A stretch of DNA of 46,785 nucleotides from Methylococcaceae bacterium (GCA_030627205.1 DAOUSN010000018.1:1-46785); one strand, 5' to 3'; positions 24,884 through 35,646 are shown, counted from the first letter of the stretch. The notes: generated by a model from the letters alone, not told the origin. Numbers and translations are program-made.

Positions 24884-25465
24884 TTATTCAATAATTTCAG
24901 TCTTTTCAATAATAATATTGGTTGTAGGTACATCTTGATGATGACCTTTTGAACCTGTCGCTTGTTTTGCCATAGCATCAACAACATCCATTCCTTCAGA
25001 AACTTTTGCAAACACAGCATAACCCCATCCTTGTGAATTTTTACCCGTGTAATTTAAAAAATCATTGGCTTTATAATTAATAAAAAACTGTGAACTTGCT
25101 GAATGAGGATCTCCTGTTCTTGCCATTGCTAATGTACCACGATCATTTTTTAACCCATTATCAGCTTCATTTTTAATTGGGTTATTAGACTGTTTTTCTT
25201 TAAACTCGGTATCAAAACCACCACCTTGTGCCATGAAACCTGGAATAATACGATGAAAAATAGTACCATTATAAAAACCATCTTTAACATAACTTAAAAA
25301 ATTAGCTGCTGAAATAGGCGCATTTTTATTATCAACTTCAATAATAATTTCGCCCAATGATGTAGTCATTTTTACCTTAGTCGTCTCTGCCGACATAATG
25401 TTTTCCTTTGCAATTAATAGGTTTGTGAATGAAAAAAACATCAAACCCAAAAATAAATAACGCAT
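24884..25465 (-). CDS. ppiA: Cyclophilin-type peptidyl-prolyl cis-trans isomerase
   Basis: A 193-residue PpiA/PpiB-family enzyme that speeds proline isomerisation. ATG 25465 is preferred (GGAGAG five bases upstream) over an ORF start 27 bp earlier. The first 19 residues form a signal peptide (MRYLFLGLMFFSFTNLLIA). A second ATG at 25396, with AGGA seven bases upstream, would give a 170-residue form starting MSAETTKVKM and lacking the signal, as in cytoplasmic PpiB. Core motifs: FLSYVKDGFYNGTIFHRIIP, FMAQGGGF, NDRGTLAMARTGDPHSASSQ and FFIN. The location is therefore ambiguous; both forms could be made. Confidence 0.9.
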   Translation of the reverse strand: MRYLFLGLMFFSFTNLLIAKENIMSAETTKVKMTTSLGEIIIEVDNKNAPISAANFLSYVKDGFYNGTIFHRIIPGFMAQGGGFDTEFKEKQSNNPIKNEADNGLKNDRGTLAMARTGDPHSASSQFFINYKANDFLNYTGKNSQGWGYAVFAKVSEGMDVVDAMAKQATGSKGHHQDVPTTNIIIEKTEIIE

Positions 25466-25582
25466 AAATCTCTCCAAAGTTGATGCAAACATTCTATTTT
25501 AATGGTTTTTTACTTGAAAGAGAAATTCAAGCTTGGTAAATTGGTTTATTCTATTCCCTTTTATTTCTTAATCGTACCTAAA

Positions 25583-26968
25583 ATGTTGAAAATATATAAT
25601 ACTCTCACTCGAAAAAAAGAAACCTTTATCCCAAAAGTTGCTGGCAAAGTGGGAATGTATGTGTGTGGAATGACAGTTTATGATTATTGTCACATTGGTC
25701 ATGCACGAGTGATGGTGGTTTTTGATACGGTTGCACGTTATTTTCGCTATTTAGATTATGAGTTAACTTATGTTCGTAATGTGACTGATATTGACGATAA
25801 AATTATTCAACGCGCACTGGAAAATGGGGAAGAATTTACAGGGTTAACCCAACGTTTTATTGATGCGATGCATGAAGATGAACGTTCATTAGCAATTTTA
25901 CCGCCTGATAGTGAACCGAAAGCGACCGAATCTATTGCCGATATTATTATTTTAATTGAAAAATTAATTATTAATGGGTTTGCGTATGTTGGTTCAAATG
26001 GTGATGTTTTTTATGCAGTTAATAAATTTAAGAATTATGGTCAATTGTCTAGGAAAAAACTAGATGAATTACAAGCTGGTGAACGGGTTAATGTTGATGA
26101 AGCTAAAAATAATCCATTAGATTTTGTTTTGTGGAAAATGTCAAAATCAGGTGAGCCTTCATGGAAATCACCTTGGGGACAGGGTCGCCCAGGCTGGCAT
26201 ATTGAATGTTCAGCTATGTCAACTTGTTGCCTAGGTAATCATTTTGATATTCATGGGGGAGGGATGGATTTACAATTTCCTCACCATGAAAATGAAATTG
26301 CACAATCAGAGGGGGCGACAGGTGAAAAATTTGTTAATCTTTGGATGCACAATGGCTTTGTACGTGTTGATGATGAAAAAATGTCTAAATCATTAGGCAA
26401 TTTTTTTACGGTACGTGAGGTTTTAAAACAATATCGTCCTGAGGTGATTCGTTTTTTTATTCTTTCTAGTCATTATCGTAGCCCTTTAAATTACTCAGAT
26501 GCCCAATTAGATGATGCTCAAACGGCTTTAACTCGATTTTATACGGCTTTACGTGGAATTAAAATGAGTGATGTTGCTATTGATAATGATTATAAAGTAC
26601 GTTTTGATACAGCGATGAATGATGATTTTAATACCTCTATTGCAGTATCTGTCTTATTTGATCTTGCCAAAGAATTAAATAAAGTAAAGGCTAATATTGA
26701 GCAAGCTGAATTATTGGCAGCAACATTACGCTACTTAGGGTCTATTTTAGGAATTTTACAAGATAATCCTGACGAATTTTTAAAAGGCGGTGGATCTAGT
26801 AATTATACTTTATCAATTGAAAAAATTGAGACGTTAATTAAAAACCGAATTAAGGCCAAACAAAATAAAGATTGGGCAATGGCTGATAAAATTCGTGATG
26901 ATTTAAAAAGTCAAGGAATTATTCTTGAAGATGCAGCAGGAAATACAACAACTTGGCGGCGTGAATAG
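25583..26968 (+). CDS. cysS: CysS, cysteinyl-tRNA synthetase
   Basis: A 461-residue class I synthetase charging tRNA(Cys). Start ATG 25583 gives the normal N-terminus ([13 protein letters not shown]); a longer frame from 25502 adds 27 unrelated hydrophobic residues and is rejected. Zinc ligand C28, HIGH at 37-40 ([12 protein letters not shown]), the WHIECSAMS zinc segment, [14 protein letters not shown] and KMSKSLGNF are intact. It is divergent from the cyclophilin gene and is followed by a strong bidirectional terminator. No clear Shine-Dalgarno is seen. Confidence 0.96.
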   Translation: MLKIYNTLTRKKETFIPKVAGKVGMYVCGMTVYDYCHIGHARVMVVFDTVARYFRYLDYELTYVRNVTDIDDKIIQRALENGEEFTGLTQRFIDAMHEDERSLAILPPDSEPKATESIADIIILIEKLIINGFAYVGSNGDVFYAVNKFKNYGQLSRKKLDELQAGERVNVDEAKNNPLDFVLWKMSKSGEPSWKSPWGQGRPGWHIECSAMSTCCLGNHFDIHGGGMDLQFPHHENEIAQSEGATGEKFVNLWMHNGFVRVDDEKMSKSLGNFFTVREVLKQYRPEVIRFFILSSHYRSPLNYSDAQLDDAQTALTRFYTALRGIKMSDVAIDNDYKVRFDTAMNDDFNTSIAVSVLFDLAKELNKVKANIEQAELLAATLRYLGSILGILQDNPDEFLKGGGSSNYTLSIEKIETLIKNRIKAKQNKDWAMADKIRDDLKSQGIILEDAAGNTTTWRRE

Positions 26969-26982
26969 GCAGTATAAAATAT

Positions 26983-27010
26983 AAAAGCATATCATCCATG
27001 ATGTGCTTTT
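26983..27010. terminator. Bidirectional terminator between cysS and ahcY
   Basis: AAAAGCATATCAT (26983-26995) pairs with ATGATGTGCTTTT (26998-27010) over 13 positions with a single G-U pair. The A-run on one side and T-run on the other give a T-tailed hairpin on both strands, matching its place between the convergent genes. Confidence 0.8.
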
Positions 27011-27024
27011 CAAAATATTAACAA

Positions 27025-28317
27025 TTAGTAACGATAATGTTCAGGTTTATAAGGCCCTTCAATAGGAACATTAATATAATTTGCCTGCTCTTTAGTTAAT
27101 TCAGTTAATTGAACCCCTAACTGTTTTAAATGCGAACGAGCGACTTTCTCATCCAGTTTTTTCGGTAAAATATAAACTTTATTTTCGTATTGATCTGTAT
27201 TTTCCCATAACTCAATTTGGGCTAAAACTTGGTTACAGAAAGAGTTAGACATTACAAAGCTAGGATGACCTGTTGCACAACCTAAATTAACTAAACGGCC
27301 TTCTGCTAATAAGATTAAGCGTTTGCCATCAGGAAAAATGATATGGTCAACTTGTGGTTTAATATTTTCCCATTCATACTGACGTAAAGCTGAGATTTCA
27401 ATTTCTGAATCAAAATGACCAATATTACAGACAATGGCATTGTTACGCATTGCTTTCATGTGGTCGTGAGTTAATACATTAAAATTTCCGGTTGCAGTGA
27501 CAATAATATTTGCTAAAGGGGCTACCTCTTCCATAGTGATAACACGAAAACCTTCCATTGCTGCTTGTAAAGCACAAATTGGATCAATTTCTGTAATAAA
27601 AACTGTTGCGCCTAAACCGCGTAACGATTGCGCACACCCTTTACCTACATCCCCATAACCACAAACAACGGCTATTTTTCCTGCAATCATTACATCTGTT
27701 GCGCGTTTGATACCATCAACTAAAGACTCTCTACAACCATAAAGGTTATCGAATTTAGACTTAGTGACCGAATCATTGACGTTAAATGCAGGAACTTTCA
27801 AAGTTCCTTTATTAACCATTTCATAGAGACGTAATACACCTGTGGTGGTTTCTTCTGATAAGCCTTTCACATCTGCCATTAATTCTGGAAATTTTTCGTG
27901 CATCATGACCGTTAAATCACCACCATCATCCAAAATCATATTAGGTCGCCAGCTATTAGTACCAATGATAGTTTGTTCAATACACCATTCAGCTTCTGCT
28001 TCGGTCTCGCCTTTCCATGCAAATACAGGAATACCTGCTACAGCCATAGCCGCTGCGGCATGGTCTTGGGTTGAAAAAATGTTACACGATGACCAGCGCA
28101 CTTCTGCGCCTAAAACAGTTAAGGTTTCAATTAATACCGCTGTTTGGATAGTCATGTGCAAACAACCAGCAATACGGGCATTTTTTAATGGTTTTGCCTC
28201 ACCGAATTCTTCACGTAATGCCATTAAACCTGGCATTTCTGTTTCAGCGATATTAATTTCTTTACGCCCCCATTCTGCAAGAGAAATATTAGCGACTTTA
28301 TAATCTGGGTTATTCAT
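27025..28317 (-). CDS. ahcY: AhcY, S-adenosylhomocysteine hydrolase
   Basis: A 430-residue NAD-dependent enzyme splitting SAH into homocysteine and adenosine, so relieving product inhibition of methyltransferases. Motifs: [15 protein letters not shown] near residue 51, [28 protein letters not shown] with the substrate Lys and Asp, the Rossmann loop [11 protein letters not shown] near 220, and the terminal PEHYRY. This is the short form common in proteobacteria lacking the Pfs/LuxS route. metK lies 23 bp upstream on the same strand, so the two are almost surely one operon. Confidence 0.97.
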   Translation of the reverse strand: MNNPDYKVANISLAEWGRKEINIAETEMPGLMALREEFGEAKPLKNARIAGCLHMTIQTAVLIETLTVLGAEVRWSSCNIFSTQDHAAAAMAVAGIPVFAWKGETEAEAEWCIEQTIIGTNSWRPNMILDDGGDLTVMMHEKFPELMADVKGLSEETTTGVLRLYEMVNKGTLKVPAFNVNDSVTKSKFDNLYGCRESLVDGIKRATDVMIAGKIAVVCGYGDVGKGCAQSLRGLGATVFITEIDPICALQAAMEGFRVITMEEVAPLANIIVTATGNFNVLTHDHMKAMRNNAIVCNIGHFDSEIEISALRQYEWENIKPQVDHIIFPDGKRLILLAEGRLVNLGCATGHPSFVMSNSFCNQVLAQIELWENTDQYENKVYILPKKLDEKVARSHLKQLGVQLTELTKEQANYINVPIEGPYKPEHYRY

Positions 28318-28340
28318 TCTAAATTTCCTAGGTGATATAA

Positions 28341-29498
28341 TTAAATGCCTGCGGCATCTTTTAATAATTCAGCTTTATCAGTTTTTTCCCAACTAAAAGA
28401 CTCTTCAGTTCGTCCAAAATGCCCATAAGTAGCTGTTTTTCGATAAATAGGTTTTAATAAATCTAATTGTGCAATTAATCCTCGTGGACGTAAATCAAAA
28501 TGCTCACGAACAATTTTCTCTAATTTAGCTTCATCAATTTTACAAGTCCCGAAGGTTTCTAATGCTACTGATGTAGGTTCTGCAACACCAATAGCGTAAG
28601 AAACCTGAATCTCACAACGTTCGGCAATCCCTGCTGCCACAATATTTTTTGCTACGTAACGACACATATACGCTGCTGAACGATCAACTTTTGAAGGGTC
28701 TTTACCTGAAAAAGCTCCACCACCATGACGCGCCATTCCTCCATAAGTATCAACAATAATTTTACGACCTGTTAATCCACAATCACCAACTGGCCCACCA
28801 ATAACAAAATTACCTGTTGGGTTAATGTGATATTTGGTGTCTTTATGTACCCAATCTTTTAATACTGGCTCAATAATAACTTCTCTTACCGCTTCATGAA
28901 TATCTTTTTGACTAATATTAGGTGAATGTTGTGTTGATAAAACTACCGCATCAACGGCAACAGGTTTATTATTTTCATAACGAAAGGTTACTTGACTTTT
29001 TGCATCAGGACGTAACCATGACAAAATACCTTGTTTGCGAACCTCAGCTTGACGCTCTACTAGACGATGAGAAAAATGAATTGGGGCAGGCATTAACACC
29101 TCTTCAATTTCATTAGTCGCATAACCAAACATTAAACCTTGATCGCCTGCACCTTGTTCATGATCGTTACTATCATTGACACCCATCGCAATATCTGTTG
29201 ATTGTTTGCCAATTGCATTTAATACCGCACACGTTTCCCAGTCAAAGCCTGCTTCACCGTTATAACCAATATCTTTAACAACACCTCTAACTAAAGATTC
29301 AGTATCAACCCACGCATTAGTAGTAATTTCTCCCGCTAAAATTACCATGCCTGTTTTAATCATAGTTTCACAAGCAATGCGTGATTGAGGGTCTTGAGCT
29401 AATAAAGCATCAACAATAGCATCAGAAATTTGATCTGCCATTTTATCAGGATGACCTTCTGAAACAGACTCAGAGGTAAAAATATAGTTACTACTCAT
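28341..29498 (-). CDS. metK: MetK, S-adenosylmethionine synthetase
   Basis: A 385-residue enzyme making SAM from methionine and ATP. Signatures: [15 protein letters not shown] near residue 12, [12 protein letters not shown] near 115, [19 protein letters not shown] near 260 holding the P-loop, and the terminal FGR-type segment [14 protein letters not shown]. Length is standard. It leads the metK-ahcY pair; I see no SAM or SAH riboswitch in the short leader. A terminator for the tRNA transcript lies just upstream. Confidence 0.97.
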   Translation of the reverse strand: MSSNYIFTSESVSEGHPDKMADQISDAIVDALLAQDPQSRIACETMIKTGMVILAGEITTNAWVDTESLVRGVVKDIGYNGEAGFDWETCAVLNAIGKQSTDIAMGVNDSNDHEQGAGDQGLMFGYATNEIEEVLMPAPIHFSHRLVERQAEVRKQGILSWLRPDAKSQVTFRYENNKPVAVDAVVLSTQHSPNISQKDIHEAVREVIIEPVLKDWVHKDTKYHINPTGNFVIGGPVGDCGLTGRKIIVDTYGGMARHGGGAFSGKDPSKVDRSAAYMCRYVAKNIVAAGIAERCEIQVSYAIGVAEPTSVALETFGTCKIDEAKLEKIVREHFDLRPRGLIAQLDLLKPIYRKTATYGHFGRTEESFSWEKTDKAELLKDAAGI

Positions 29499-29533
29499 TA
29501 GGGGGTTTCCTTTTGTGCTTAAACGATAGATAC

Positions 29534-29560
29534 AAAAAAAGCCGCTTAATGCGACCTCTC
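29534..29560 (-). terminator. Rho-independent terminator after the CAU tRNA
   Basis: On the minus strand GTCGC (29551-29555) and GCGGC (29541-29545) form a 5-bp stem with one G-U pair and a 5-nt loop, followed by seven T residues (29534-29540). It lies between the tRNA and metK, 8 bp past the tRNA 3' end. Confidence 0.75.
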
Positions 29561-29567
29561 TTGAATA

Positions 29568-29644
29568 TGGTGGGCCCTGAAGGACTTGAACCTTCGACCT
29601 GCCGATTATGAGTCGGATGCTCTAACCAACTGAGCTAAGGGCCC
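29568..29644 (-). tRNA. ileX: tRNA with CAU anticodon, probably tRNA-Ile2 (lysidine-modified), 77 nt including CCA
   Basis: Full cloverleaf on the minus strand: acceptor GGGCCCT pairs with AGGGCCC, D arm AGCTCAGTTGGTTAGAGC, anticodon stem CCGAC/GTCGG-type CCGACTCATAATCGG with anticodon CAT (plus-strand 29608-29610), T arm GAAGGTTCAAGTCCTTC, and CCA encoded. A CAU anticodon means elongator Met, initiator Met, or Ile2. The G-C first pair excludes the usual initiator C1xA72 mismatch. The place 22 bp after rpoD matches ileX near rpoD in E. coli, and the acceptor resembles ileX, so Ile2 for AUA codons is favoured. Elongator Met is not excluded. Confidence 0.85.
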
Positions 29645-29666
29645 TAAAATGTTCACTTAAAAAATA

Positions 29667-31475
29667 TCACTCCCCTTCAAGAAAACAGCGTAATCGCTCT
29701 GAACGTGAAGGGTGTCTTAGTTTTCTAAGTGCTTTTGCTTCAATTTGACGAATTCGCTCACGAGTGACATCAAATTGTTTTCCAACTTCTTCTAAGGTAT
29801 GGTCAGTATTCATATTAATACCAAAACGCATTCTTAATACTTTTGCTTCTCGTGTGGTTAATCCACTTAAGATATTTTGTGTTGATTCACGTAATCCTGC
29901 AACAGTTGCGGATTCTACAGGTGATAATACTTTTGCATCTTCTATAAAATCACCTAAATGGGAATCTTCATCATCACCAATAGGCGTTTCCATTGAAATA
30001 GGTTCTTTAGCAATTTTTAAGACTTTACGCACCTTATCTTCTGGCATTTCCATTCGTTCTGCTAATTCTTCTGGTGTTGCTTCACGTCCCATTTCTTGTA
30101 AAATTTGCCGCGAAACACGATTTAATTTATTAATCGTCTCTATCATGTGAACAGGAATACGAATTGTTCGTGCTTGGTCAGCAATTGAACGTGTAATTGC
30201 TTGTCTAATCCACCATGTTGCATAGGTTGAAAACTTATAACCCCGTCGGTATTCAAATTTATCAACTGCCTTCATTAAGCCAATATTACCCTCTTGAATC
30301 AGATCTAAAAATTGCAAACCACGATTAGTATATTTTTTAGCAATTGAAATAACTAACCTAAGATTAGCTTCAATCATATCTTTTTTTGCACGTCTTGATT
30401 TTGCTTCACCGATTGACATACGTTTATTGATGTCTTTCTGGGCAGCAACAGATAAACCTTGTTCCTTTTCAACAGCAAGTAACTCTAACTGAATTTTCTT
30501 AATTTGTTTTTCATCTGCTTTGGTAATAGGAAAATAAGAATTACTATCCTTCAAATATGGTGCTAACCATTTTAGGTTAGATTCATTATTAGTAAATGAT
30601 TGAATAAATTCTTTTCGTGGCATTTTCCCTAAATCAATAAAAATAGCCATAATTATTTTTTCTTTTTTACGAATTAGAACTACATTTTCAGTCACTGTTG
30701 CAATCATTTTTTTAAGGTATGGCAACGACCATTTAAATTCTAAAAAACAATCAGCTAATGCAGAAAAAGCAACTTCAGTTTTTTCATGAGCATAACCATT
30801 TTTTTCCATACAAGCTACTGTTGTCGTCAAAGTTTTTCTTAAATCATTAACTTTAAGGTCAATTTCTTCATAATCAATACCTTTATCTTCTTCGTCTTCG
30901 TTATCTTCTTTGGTTTTAGGAGTCGGTATAGCTGTTAAACTTTCTGGTTCTTTTAAATCACTTAAACCTGTCATTAAATCCGTGAATTTTAATTCAGCAT
31001 TTTCGTTTTTAAGATTATCATAAGATTCAATAAAATTTTCAACTGCTCTAAAAGAGCGAGAAATTGCTGTTATAATTTGCTGTTGACCTTTTTCTATTCG
31101 TTTTGCAATTTTAAGTTCTTCATTGCGCGTTAAGAGTTCAACTGAACCCATTTCACGCATATACATGCGAACAGGATCGGTGGTTCTTCCAAATTCACTA
31201 TCAACAGATGCAAGGGCTGCAACTTCAGCAGCAGCGGCATCATCATCATCTGAAGTAACAGCGGCATCAGAGGAGATTATTGAATCAGCATCAGGCGCAA
31301 CTTCATAAACTTGAATCCCCATATCATTAATCATTGCAATGATATCTTCTATTTGTTCGGGATCAACAATATCACCTGGTAGATGATCGTTAATTTCAGT
31401 ATAAGTTAGATAACCTTGTGTTTTACCTTTGGCGATTAATTGTTTAAGTTGAGATTGTTGCTGTTCTTGATTCAT
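29667..31475 (-). CDS. rpoD: RpoD, primary sigma factor (sigma-70)
   Basis: A 602-residue housekeeping sigma factor directing RNA polymerase to most promoters. Regions in order: 1.1 ([20 protein letters not shown]), an acidic Asp/Ala-rich linker near residues 70-90, 1.2 ([18 protein letters not shown]), a long non-conserved region (about 130-370), region 2 with [20 protein letters not shown] and [17 protein letters not shown], region 3, and region 4 with the helix-turn-helix [20 protein letters not shown]. It is close to the 613 of E. coli. Third gene of the rpsU-dnaG-rpoD block, followed by the tRNA. Confidence 0.97.
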   Translation of the reverse strand: MNQEQQQSQLKQLIAKGKTQGYLTYTEINDHLPGDIVDPEQIEDIIAMINDMGIQVYEVAPDADSIISSDAAVTSDDDDAAAAEVAALASVDSEFGRTTDPVRMYMREMGSVELLTRNEELKIAKRIEKGQQQIITAISRSFRAVENFIESYDNLKNENAELKFTDLMTGLSDLKEPESLTAIPTPKTKEDNEDEEDKGIDYEEIDLKVNDLRKTLTTTVACMEKNGYAHEKTEVAFSALADCFLEFKWSLPYLKKMIATVTENVVLIRKKEKIIMAIFIDLGKMPRKEFIQSFTNNESNLKWLAPYLKDSNSYFPITKADEKQIKKIQLELLAVEKEQGLSVAAQKDINKRMSIGEAKSRRAKKDMIEANLRLVISIAKKYTNRGLQFLDLIQEGNIGLMKAVDKFEYRRGYKFSTYATWWIRQAITRSIADQARTIRIPVHMIETINKLNRVSRQILQEMGREATPEELAERMEMPEDKVRKVLKIAKEPISMETPIGDDEDSHLGDFIEDAKVLSPVESATVAGLRESTQNILSGLTTREAKVLRMRFGINMNTDHTLEEVGKQFDVTRERIRQIEAKALRKLRHPSRSERLRCFLEGE

Positions 31476-31557
31476 TATTTACCTACAAAAATTCAGCTAA
31501 ACCTCACTGAACAGAAAATTATAACACAAAATTAATTAAAAATTTCAGCCATTGTTT

Positions 31558-33300
31558 TTATTTAAGCATTTTTATTAACGTTTGTTTTTCCTCTTTATTT
31601 AAGCTATTATTATTTTCTTTAAAAAGTAAGTCATTTAAAAGTGATTTTTTTGCTTGTTTGATAAGGTTATTCATACCATCTGTAAACATTTTTTCTATTA
31701 CATCCTTCGGTGTAGTACTTAGTTCTAATTCATAAGCTGCAAGTTTATTAATCATTTTTTCCTCATTAGTCCCACGATAACACTCAATTAACACCCCCAT
31801 ATTTGCAGGTTTATAATGTATAACCGTTCGTAAAATATTTTTTAACACCGATAAACCTGGAAATTCAATTTTTTCCCAATGAGGTATTTTCTTTACTAGA
31901 ATCTCAGCTAATCTTGGGTTTTGTAATAATAACGCAATAGTAGAACGAGCAATTTTATTACCTCCTTTTGAGCGTCTATCTTTATTAGTTTTAAGTGTAG
32001 CTAATTTTTTAGAATTTTCCAGTGATTCTAAGAGTTGTTGCTCTGATAATTCAGATAATTTTTGCAACTGATCTTCCATCATTCTTTTAAAAATGCCTTC
32101 AGGTAACTGTTGTAAATGAGGTTTTGCTATTGTGACTAAGTATGAGCGACCTTCCATTGTAGTTAAATCTAAAGATTTAGCTAAATATTCAAAAAAATAA
32201 TTTGATAACGCTTGTGTAGAGATAATGCGTTTTAAAAAAAATTCAAGCCCTTCTTCACGAATTAGTGAATCAGGGTCTTCGCCTTGAGGCAATAACATAA
32301 TTTTAATCTGTCGACCATCTTTTAGAACAGGCATCGCTGTTTCAACGGCTCTCCATGCCGCTTTTTCTCCTGCTTTATCGCCATCAAAGCACAAAACTAG
32401 TTCTGAAGAATAACGAAATAATACCTCTAAAAGTTTTTTAGAAGTTGCTGTTCCTAAAGTCGCTACCGCATAATAAATTCCAAATTGCGCTAAAGCAATT
32501 ACATCCATATAACCTTCGACAATTAAAATTCGTTCTGGCTTGGAGTTTTTTTGTAATAATTCATATAAGCCGTAAACTTCATTGCCTTTAGAAAAAACAA
32601 TGGTTTCAGGTGAATTTAAATATTTGGGTAAAGAATCGTCTAAAACTCGCGCACCAAATGCTAATATTCTTCCGCGTTTATCTCGAATAGGAAACATTAA
32701 TCGACCACGAAAACGGTCATAACTACGCCCGTCTTTTTGAGTTAATAACCCAGCTTCAAGTAGTAGTTTTTTATCAAAAACTTTACTTAATTCATTCCAA
32801 GAATCAGCGGCATATCCCAATAAAAAATCTCGCGCAACATATCCAGTTAAACCACGTAATTTTAAATATTCAATAGCTTTTTGAGCCTCTGTATTGGATT
32901 TTAATTGCTTGGCATAAAACCTTGCAACCATCTCTAATAGTTCATATAACGCTTTTAAATTATCTGGTTTTACTGATGGAATATAACTAGAATTACTTGG
33001 TTCACGTAGGACATCAACGCCAACAAAAGCGGCTAATTCTTCAATAGCTTCAACAAATTCTAAGTGCAAATAATCCATTAAAAAGCTAATCGCATTCCCT
33101 CCAACCCCACAACCAAAGCAATGAAAAAATTGTTTTTTACAATTAACTGTAAAACTGGGAGATTTTTCGTTATGAAAAGGACAAAGAGCAGTATAATTAC
33201 TTCCAGTTTTTTTTAAAGGAATGTGCGAATTAATTAATTCTACAATATCAATTCGCACCAAGATATCATCAATAAAGTGACGTGGAATAAGACCTGACAT
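31558..33300 (-). CDS. dnaG: DnaG, DNA primase
   Basis: A 580-residue RNA-primer synthase for replication. N-terminal zinc domain CHC2-type with C40, H43, C61, C64 (ALCPFHNEKSP, HCFGCGVGG); the core domain with RGRLMFPIRDKRGRILAFGA; TOPRIM motif ILIVEGYMDVIAL near residue 260 and LCFDGDKAGEKAAWRA near 307. The C-terminal helicase-binding domain (about 440-580) is poorly conserved, as is usual. The ATG at 33300 follows GGAGGG closely. Part of the rpsU-yqeY-dnaG-rpoD block. Confidence 0.96.
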   Translation of the reverse strand: MSGLIPRHFIDDILVRIDIVELINSHIPLKKTGSNYTALCPFHNEKSPSFTVNCKKQFFHCFGCGVGGNAISFLMDYLHLEFVEAIEELAAFVGVDVLREPSNSSYIPSVKPDNLKALYELLEMVARFYAKQLKSNTEAQKAIEYLKLRGLTGYVARDFLLGYAADSWNELSKVFDKKLLLEAGLLTQKDGRSYDRFRGRLMFPIRDKRGRILAFGARVLDDSLPKYLNSPETIVFSKGNEVYGLYELLQKNSKPERILIVEGYMDVIALAQFGIYYAVATLGTATSKKLLEVLFRYSSELVLCFDGDKAGEKAAWRAVETAMPVLKDGRQIKIMLLPQGEDPDSLIREEGLEFFLKRIISTQALSNYFFEYLAKSLDLTTMEGRSYLVTIAKPHLQQLPEGIFKRMMEDQLQKLSELSEQQLLESLENSKKLATLKTNKDRRSKGGNKIARSTIALLLQNPRLAEILVKKIPHWEKIEFPGLSVLKNILRTVIHYKPANMGVLIECYRGTNEEKMINKLAAYELELSTTPKDVIEKMFTDGMNNLIKQAKKSLLNDLLFKENNNSLNKEEKQTLIKMLK

Positions 33301-33334
33301 AACCCTCCGCCTATTTAAAAATAAAAACTTGAAT

Positions 33335-33784
33335 TTAACCCACTAATACGGCTTTTATCTGCTTACTTACGATAGACATATCGGCACGTCCTTGCATTTT
33401 AGGTTTTAATAACCCCATGACCTTTCCCATATCTTTCATTGAAGTAGCCGCTGTCGTTGTAATTGCTTCTTTAATTAATGAATCAATTTCTTTTTCTGTT
33501 AACGCCTGCGGTAAAAAATCTTGAATCACTAAAACTTCTGCTTCTTCAATAACCGCTAAATCATCTCGCTTTGCATCACGAAATTGTTTGATTGAATCTC
33601 GACGTTGTTTAAGCATTTTATCAAGAATAATAATAACTCGTTCATTATCTAATTCAATACGTTCGTCAACTTCAATTTGCTTAATCGCCGCTAAAATCAT
33701 CCGAATAGCACTTAATCTTGCTTTATTTTTTGCCTTCATTGAGGCTTTCATATCATCCTTGATACGATTTGTTAATAATTCCAT
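33335..33784 (-). CDS. yqeY: GatB/YqeY domain protein
   Basis: A 149-residue helical protein related to the tRNA-binding tail of GatB. Signatures: RLSAIRMILAAIKQIEVDE and the end EKEIDSLIKEAI, MKDMGKVMGLLKPKMQGRAD. Start ATG 33784 has AAAGG seven bases before it; a TTG six bases earlier is not needed. It lies between rpsU and dnaG, a frequent place in gammaproteobacteria. The function is unproven; binding to tRNA is assumed from the GatB relation. It is not a replacement for the missing gatB, lacking its catalytic part. Confidence 0.93.
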   Translation of the reverse strand: MELLTNRIKDDMKASMKAKNKARLSAIRMILAAIKQIEVDERIELDNERVIIILDKMLKQRRDSIKQFRDAKRDDLAVIEEAEVLVIQDFLPQALTEKEIDSLIKEAITTTAATSMKDMGKVMGLLKPKMQGRADMSIVSKQIKAVLVG

Positions 33785-33799
33785 CTTCAAGCCTTTTGA

Positions 33800-34033
33800 T
33801 TACAGTTGTGGACGACCACGGCGTAAGTTTTTAAGTGCATAACGTTCTCGGGCTAATTTTTTCAAATGGCGTTTAATCGCCGCAGCTCCTTTGCGTTTAC
33901 GTTCCGCTGTTGGTTTTTCATAGAATTCACGACGACGAACTTCAGATAAAACCCCTGCTTTTTCACAGGCGCGTTTAAAACGTCGAATGGCAATATCAAA
34001 AGGTTCGTTCTCTTTAACTTTAACTGCTGGCAT
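33800..34033 (-). CDS. rpsU: Ribosomal protein S21
   Basis: A 77-residue, very basic small-subunit protein needed for initiation on structured leaders. Sequence follows the family closely: [53 protein letters not shown]. It is six residues longer than the E. coli 71 because of the C-terminal tail. First gene of the macromolecular-synthesis block, divergent from tsaD across 105 bp, the normal gammaproteobacterial arrangement. Confidence 0.97.
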   Translation of the reverse strand: MPAVKVKENEPFDIAIRRFKRACEKAGVLSEVRRREFYEKPTAERKRKGAAAIKRHLKKLARERYALKNLRRGRPQL

Positions 34034-34138
34034 TATAATGACCTAAATGTGTTAATATTTGCGATTGCTTAAAGGGAATTCCTTAAAGCGATAAAAATAA
34101 ACCCTCAATTATACTATAATTTTTAAACAAGTAAAATA

Positions 34139-35149
34139 ATGTACGTTTTAGGTATTGAAACTTCATGTGATGAAACTGGTGTTGCCATTTATCACTCTGA
34201 AAAAGGTATTATTAGCGACCTTTTATATAGTCAAGTAAAAATGCACAGTGACTATGGTGGTGTTGTCCCTGAATTAGCCTCGCGCGACCATGTTCGCCGC
34301 CTAGTTCCCTTAATAAAAGGCTGTTTAAAAAAAGCCGATTTAGGCTCAGTTGATATTGGTGGTGTCGCTTATACAGCAGGCCCAGGATTGATGGGGGCGT
34401 TGTTAGTAGGCGCAACAACTGCCCGTAGTTTAGCTTGGACTTGGAAAGTACCAGCTATTGCTGTGCATCATTTGGAGGGGCATTTACTTGCTCCTATGTT
34501 GGAAAATAACCCACCAGAATTTCCTTTTATCGCCTTGCTAGTTTCAGGTGGGCATACACTATTAATTCATGTAAAAGCGATTGGAGACTATATTATTTTA
34601 GGTGAATCTTTAGATGATGCAGCTGGAGAAGCCTTTGATAAAACAGCTAAAATGTTAGGTTTAGGCTATCCTGGAGGTCCTAAAGTTTCTGCCTTAGCAG
34701 AATTTGGTAAACCACGATTTAAATTTCCGTTACCAATGACTAATAGACCTGGGTTAGATTTTAGTTTCAGTGGTTTGAAAACATTTACAATGAATACTTT
34801 AAACTCAACAGATAAAACAGAAGAAGATAAAGCCGATATTGCTTATGCTTTTCAATCGGCAACGGCTGACACTATTACGATAAAATGTCGTCGTGCATTA
34901 CAGCAAACTGGTTTAAAAAGATTAGTTATTGCAGGTGGTGTTAGTGCCAATAAACAAATTCGCACTAAACTACACGAAATGACCATAAAAGAAAAGGTAA
35001 AACTTTATTTTCCACGATTAGAATATTGTACTGATAATGGCGCAATGATTGCCTATGCTGGCTGTCAACGTTTATTAGCAGGACAACACCAATCATTAGA
35101 AATTTTTGCAAAACCACGTTGGCCAATTGATCAACTGATTAAATTATAA
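34139..35149 (+). CDS. tsaD: TsaD, tRNA N6-threonylcarbamoyladenosine transferase
   Basis: A 336-residue enzyme adding the threonylcarbamoyl group to A37 of ANN-decoding tRNAs, with TsaB, TsaE and TsaC. Metal-binding H111 and H115 lie in [15 protein letters not shown]-fold motifs are [11 protein letters not shown] at the start, [10 protein letters not shown] near 135, and [12 protein letters not shown] near 265, with [13 protein letters not shown] at the end. Standard length. Shares the promoter region with rpsU. Confidence 0.97.
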   Translation: MYVLGIETSCDETGVAIYHSEKGIISDLLYSQVKMHSDYGGVVPELASRDHVRRLVPLIKGCLKKADLGSVDIGGVAYTAGPGLMGALLVGATTARSLAWTWKVPAIAVHHLEGHLLAPMLENNPPEFPFIALLVSGGHTLLIHVKAIGDYIILGESLDDAAGEAFDKTAKMLGLGYPGGPKVSALAEFGKPRFKFPLPMTNRPGLDFSFSGLKTFTMNTLNSTDKTEEDKADIAYAFQSATADTITIKCRRALQQTGLKRLVIAGGVSANKQIRTKLHEMTIKEKVKLYFPRLEYCTDNGAMIAYAGCQRLLAGQHQSLEIFAKPRWPIDQLIKL

Positions 35150-35214
35150 GGTTAATCAATAAGCTCTAAAAATACCATTTAATTTAATATGGTTGCAGCC
35201 AAGTAATTAAATCA

Positions 35215-35646
35215 TCAACCTACTTGATGATTTGCTTTTCCTGTTAGTTTACTTTTACTCAGTTCAACTATATTTTTTTCAACAGTAATATTTTTACGTT
35301 TAGAGTCACCTTCAAAACTCCCCCCTTTTTCAATGGTAATCTCGTTATAAATCAATGTCCCTTTAACTCTTCCTTTAGAAAGAATTTCTACCGTGTCACT
35401 TTCAACAGAGCCATCAAAACTACCATTAACAACAAAACTTTTAGAGACAATTTCACCTTTTACTTGCCCTTTTGTACCGATGGTTATGGTATTATTTGAA
35501 TTAATTGTTCCTTCAATTTCACCATCTATATGTAGAGCAGACATCATACTAATATCGCCTTTTATTTTAGTGCCACTGGAGATAATTGTTGCTCCTGCGT
35601 CTTTATGTGCTGATTTTTTGCTATCATTTCCACCAATGAGTGCCAT
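35215..35646 (-). CDS. Bactofilin (DUF583) polymer-forming protein
   Basis: A 143-residue right-handed beta-helix protein that polymerises without nucleotide and often helps wall growth or polar structures. Repetitive strands are visible: TIISSGTKIKGDISMMSALH, DGEIEGTINSNNTITIGTKG, VKGEIVSKSFVVNGSFDGS and RVKGTLIYNEITIEKGGSFE. Start ATG 35646 (with TAGG upstream) is chosen over one 48 bp earlier, because family members begin near MALIGG. No M23 peptidase partner is adjacent. A perfect 14-bp palindrome lies 94 bp upstream. Confidence 0.9.
   Translation of the reverse strand: MALIGGNDSKKSAHKDAGATIISSGTKIKGDISMMSALHIDGEIEGTINSNNTITIGTKGQVKGEIVSKSFVVNGSFDGSVESDTVEILSKGRVKGTLIYNEITIEKGGSFEGDSKRKNITVEKNIVELSKSKLTGKANHQVG

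Noticed and set aside
25502-25582. Longer cysS start adding 27 residues
   Set aside because: The extension is hydrophobic and unlike CysS, whose normal N-terminus begins at 25583.
27842-28303. 153-residue plus-strand ORF
   Set aside because: Antisense to the highly conserved ahcY; the composition mirrors ahcY codons and has no family features.
29499-29567. SAM or SAH riboswitch in front of metK
   Set aside because: The metK leader is short and I see no conserved riboswitch core; the only structure is the tRNA terminator hairpin.
29764-30150. 128-residue plus-strand ORF
   Set aside because: Antisense to conserved regions 3-4 of rpoD.
33335-33784. yqeY as a replacement for the missing gatB
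   Set aside because: It has only the tail-like helical domain and no amidotransferase cradle domain.
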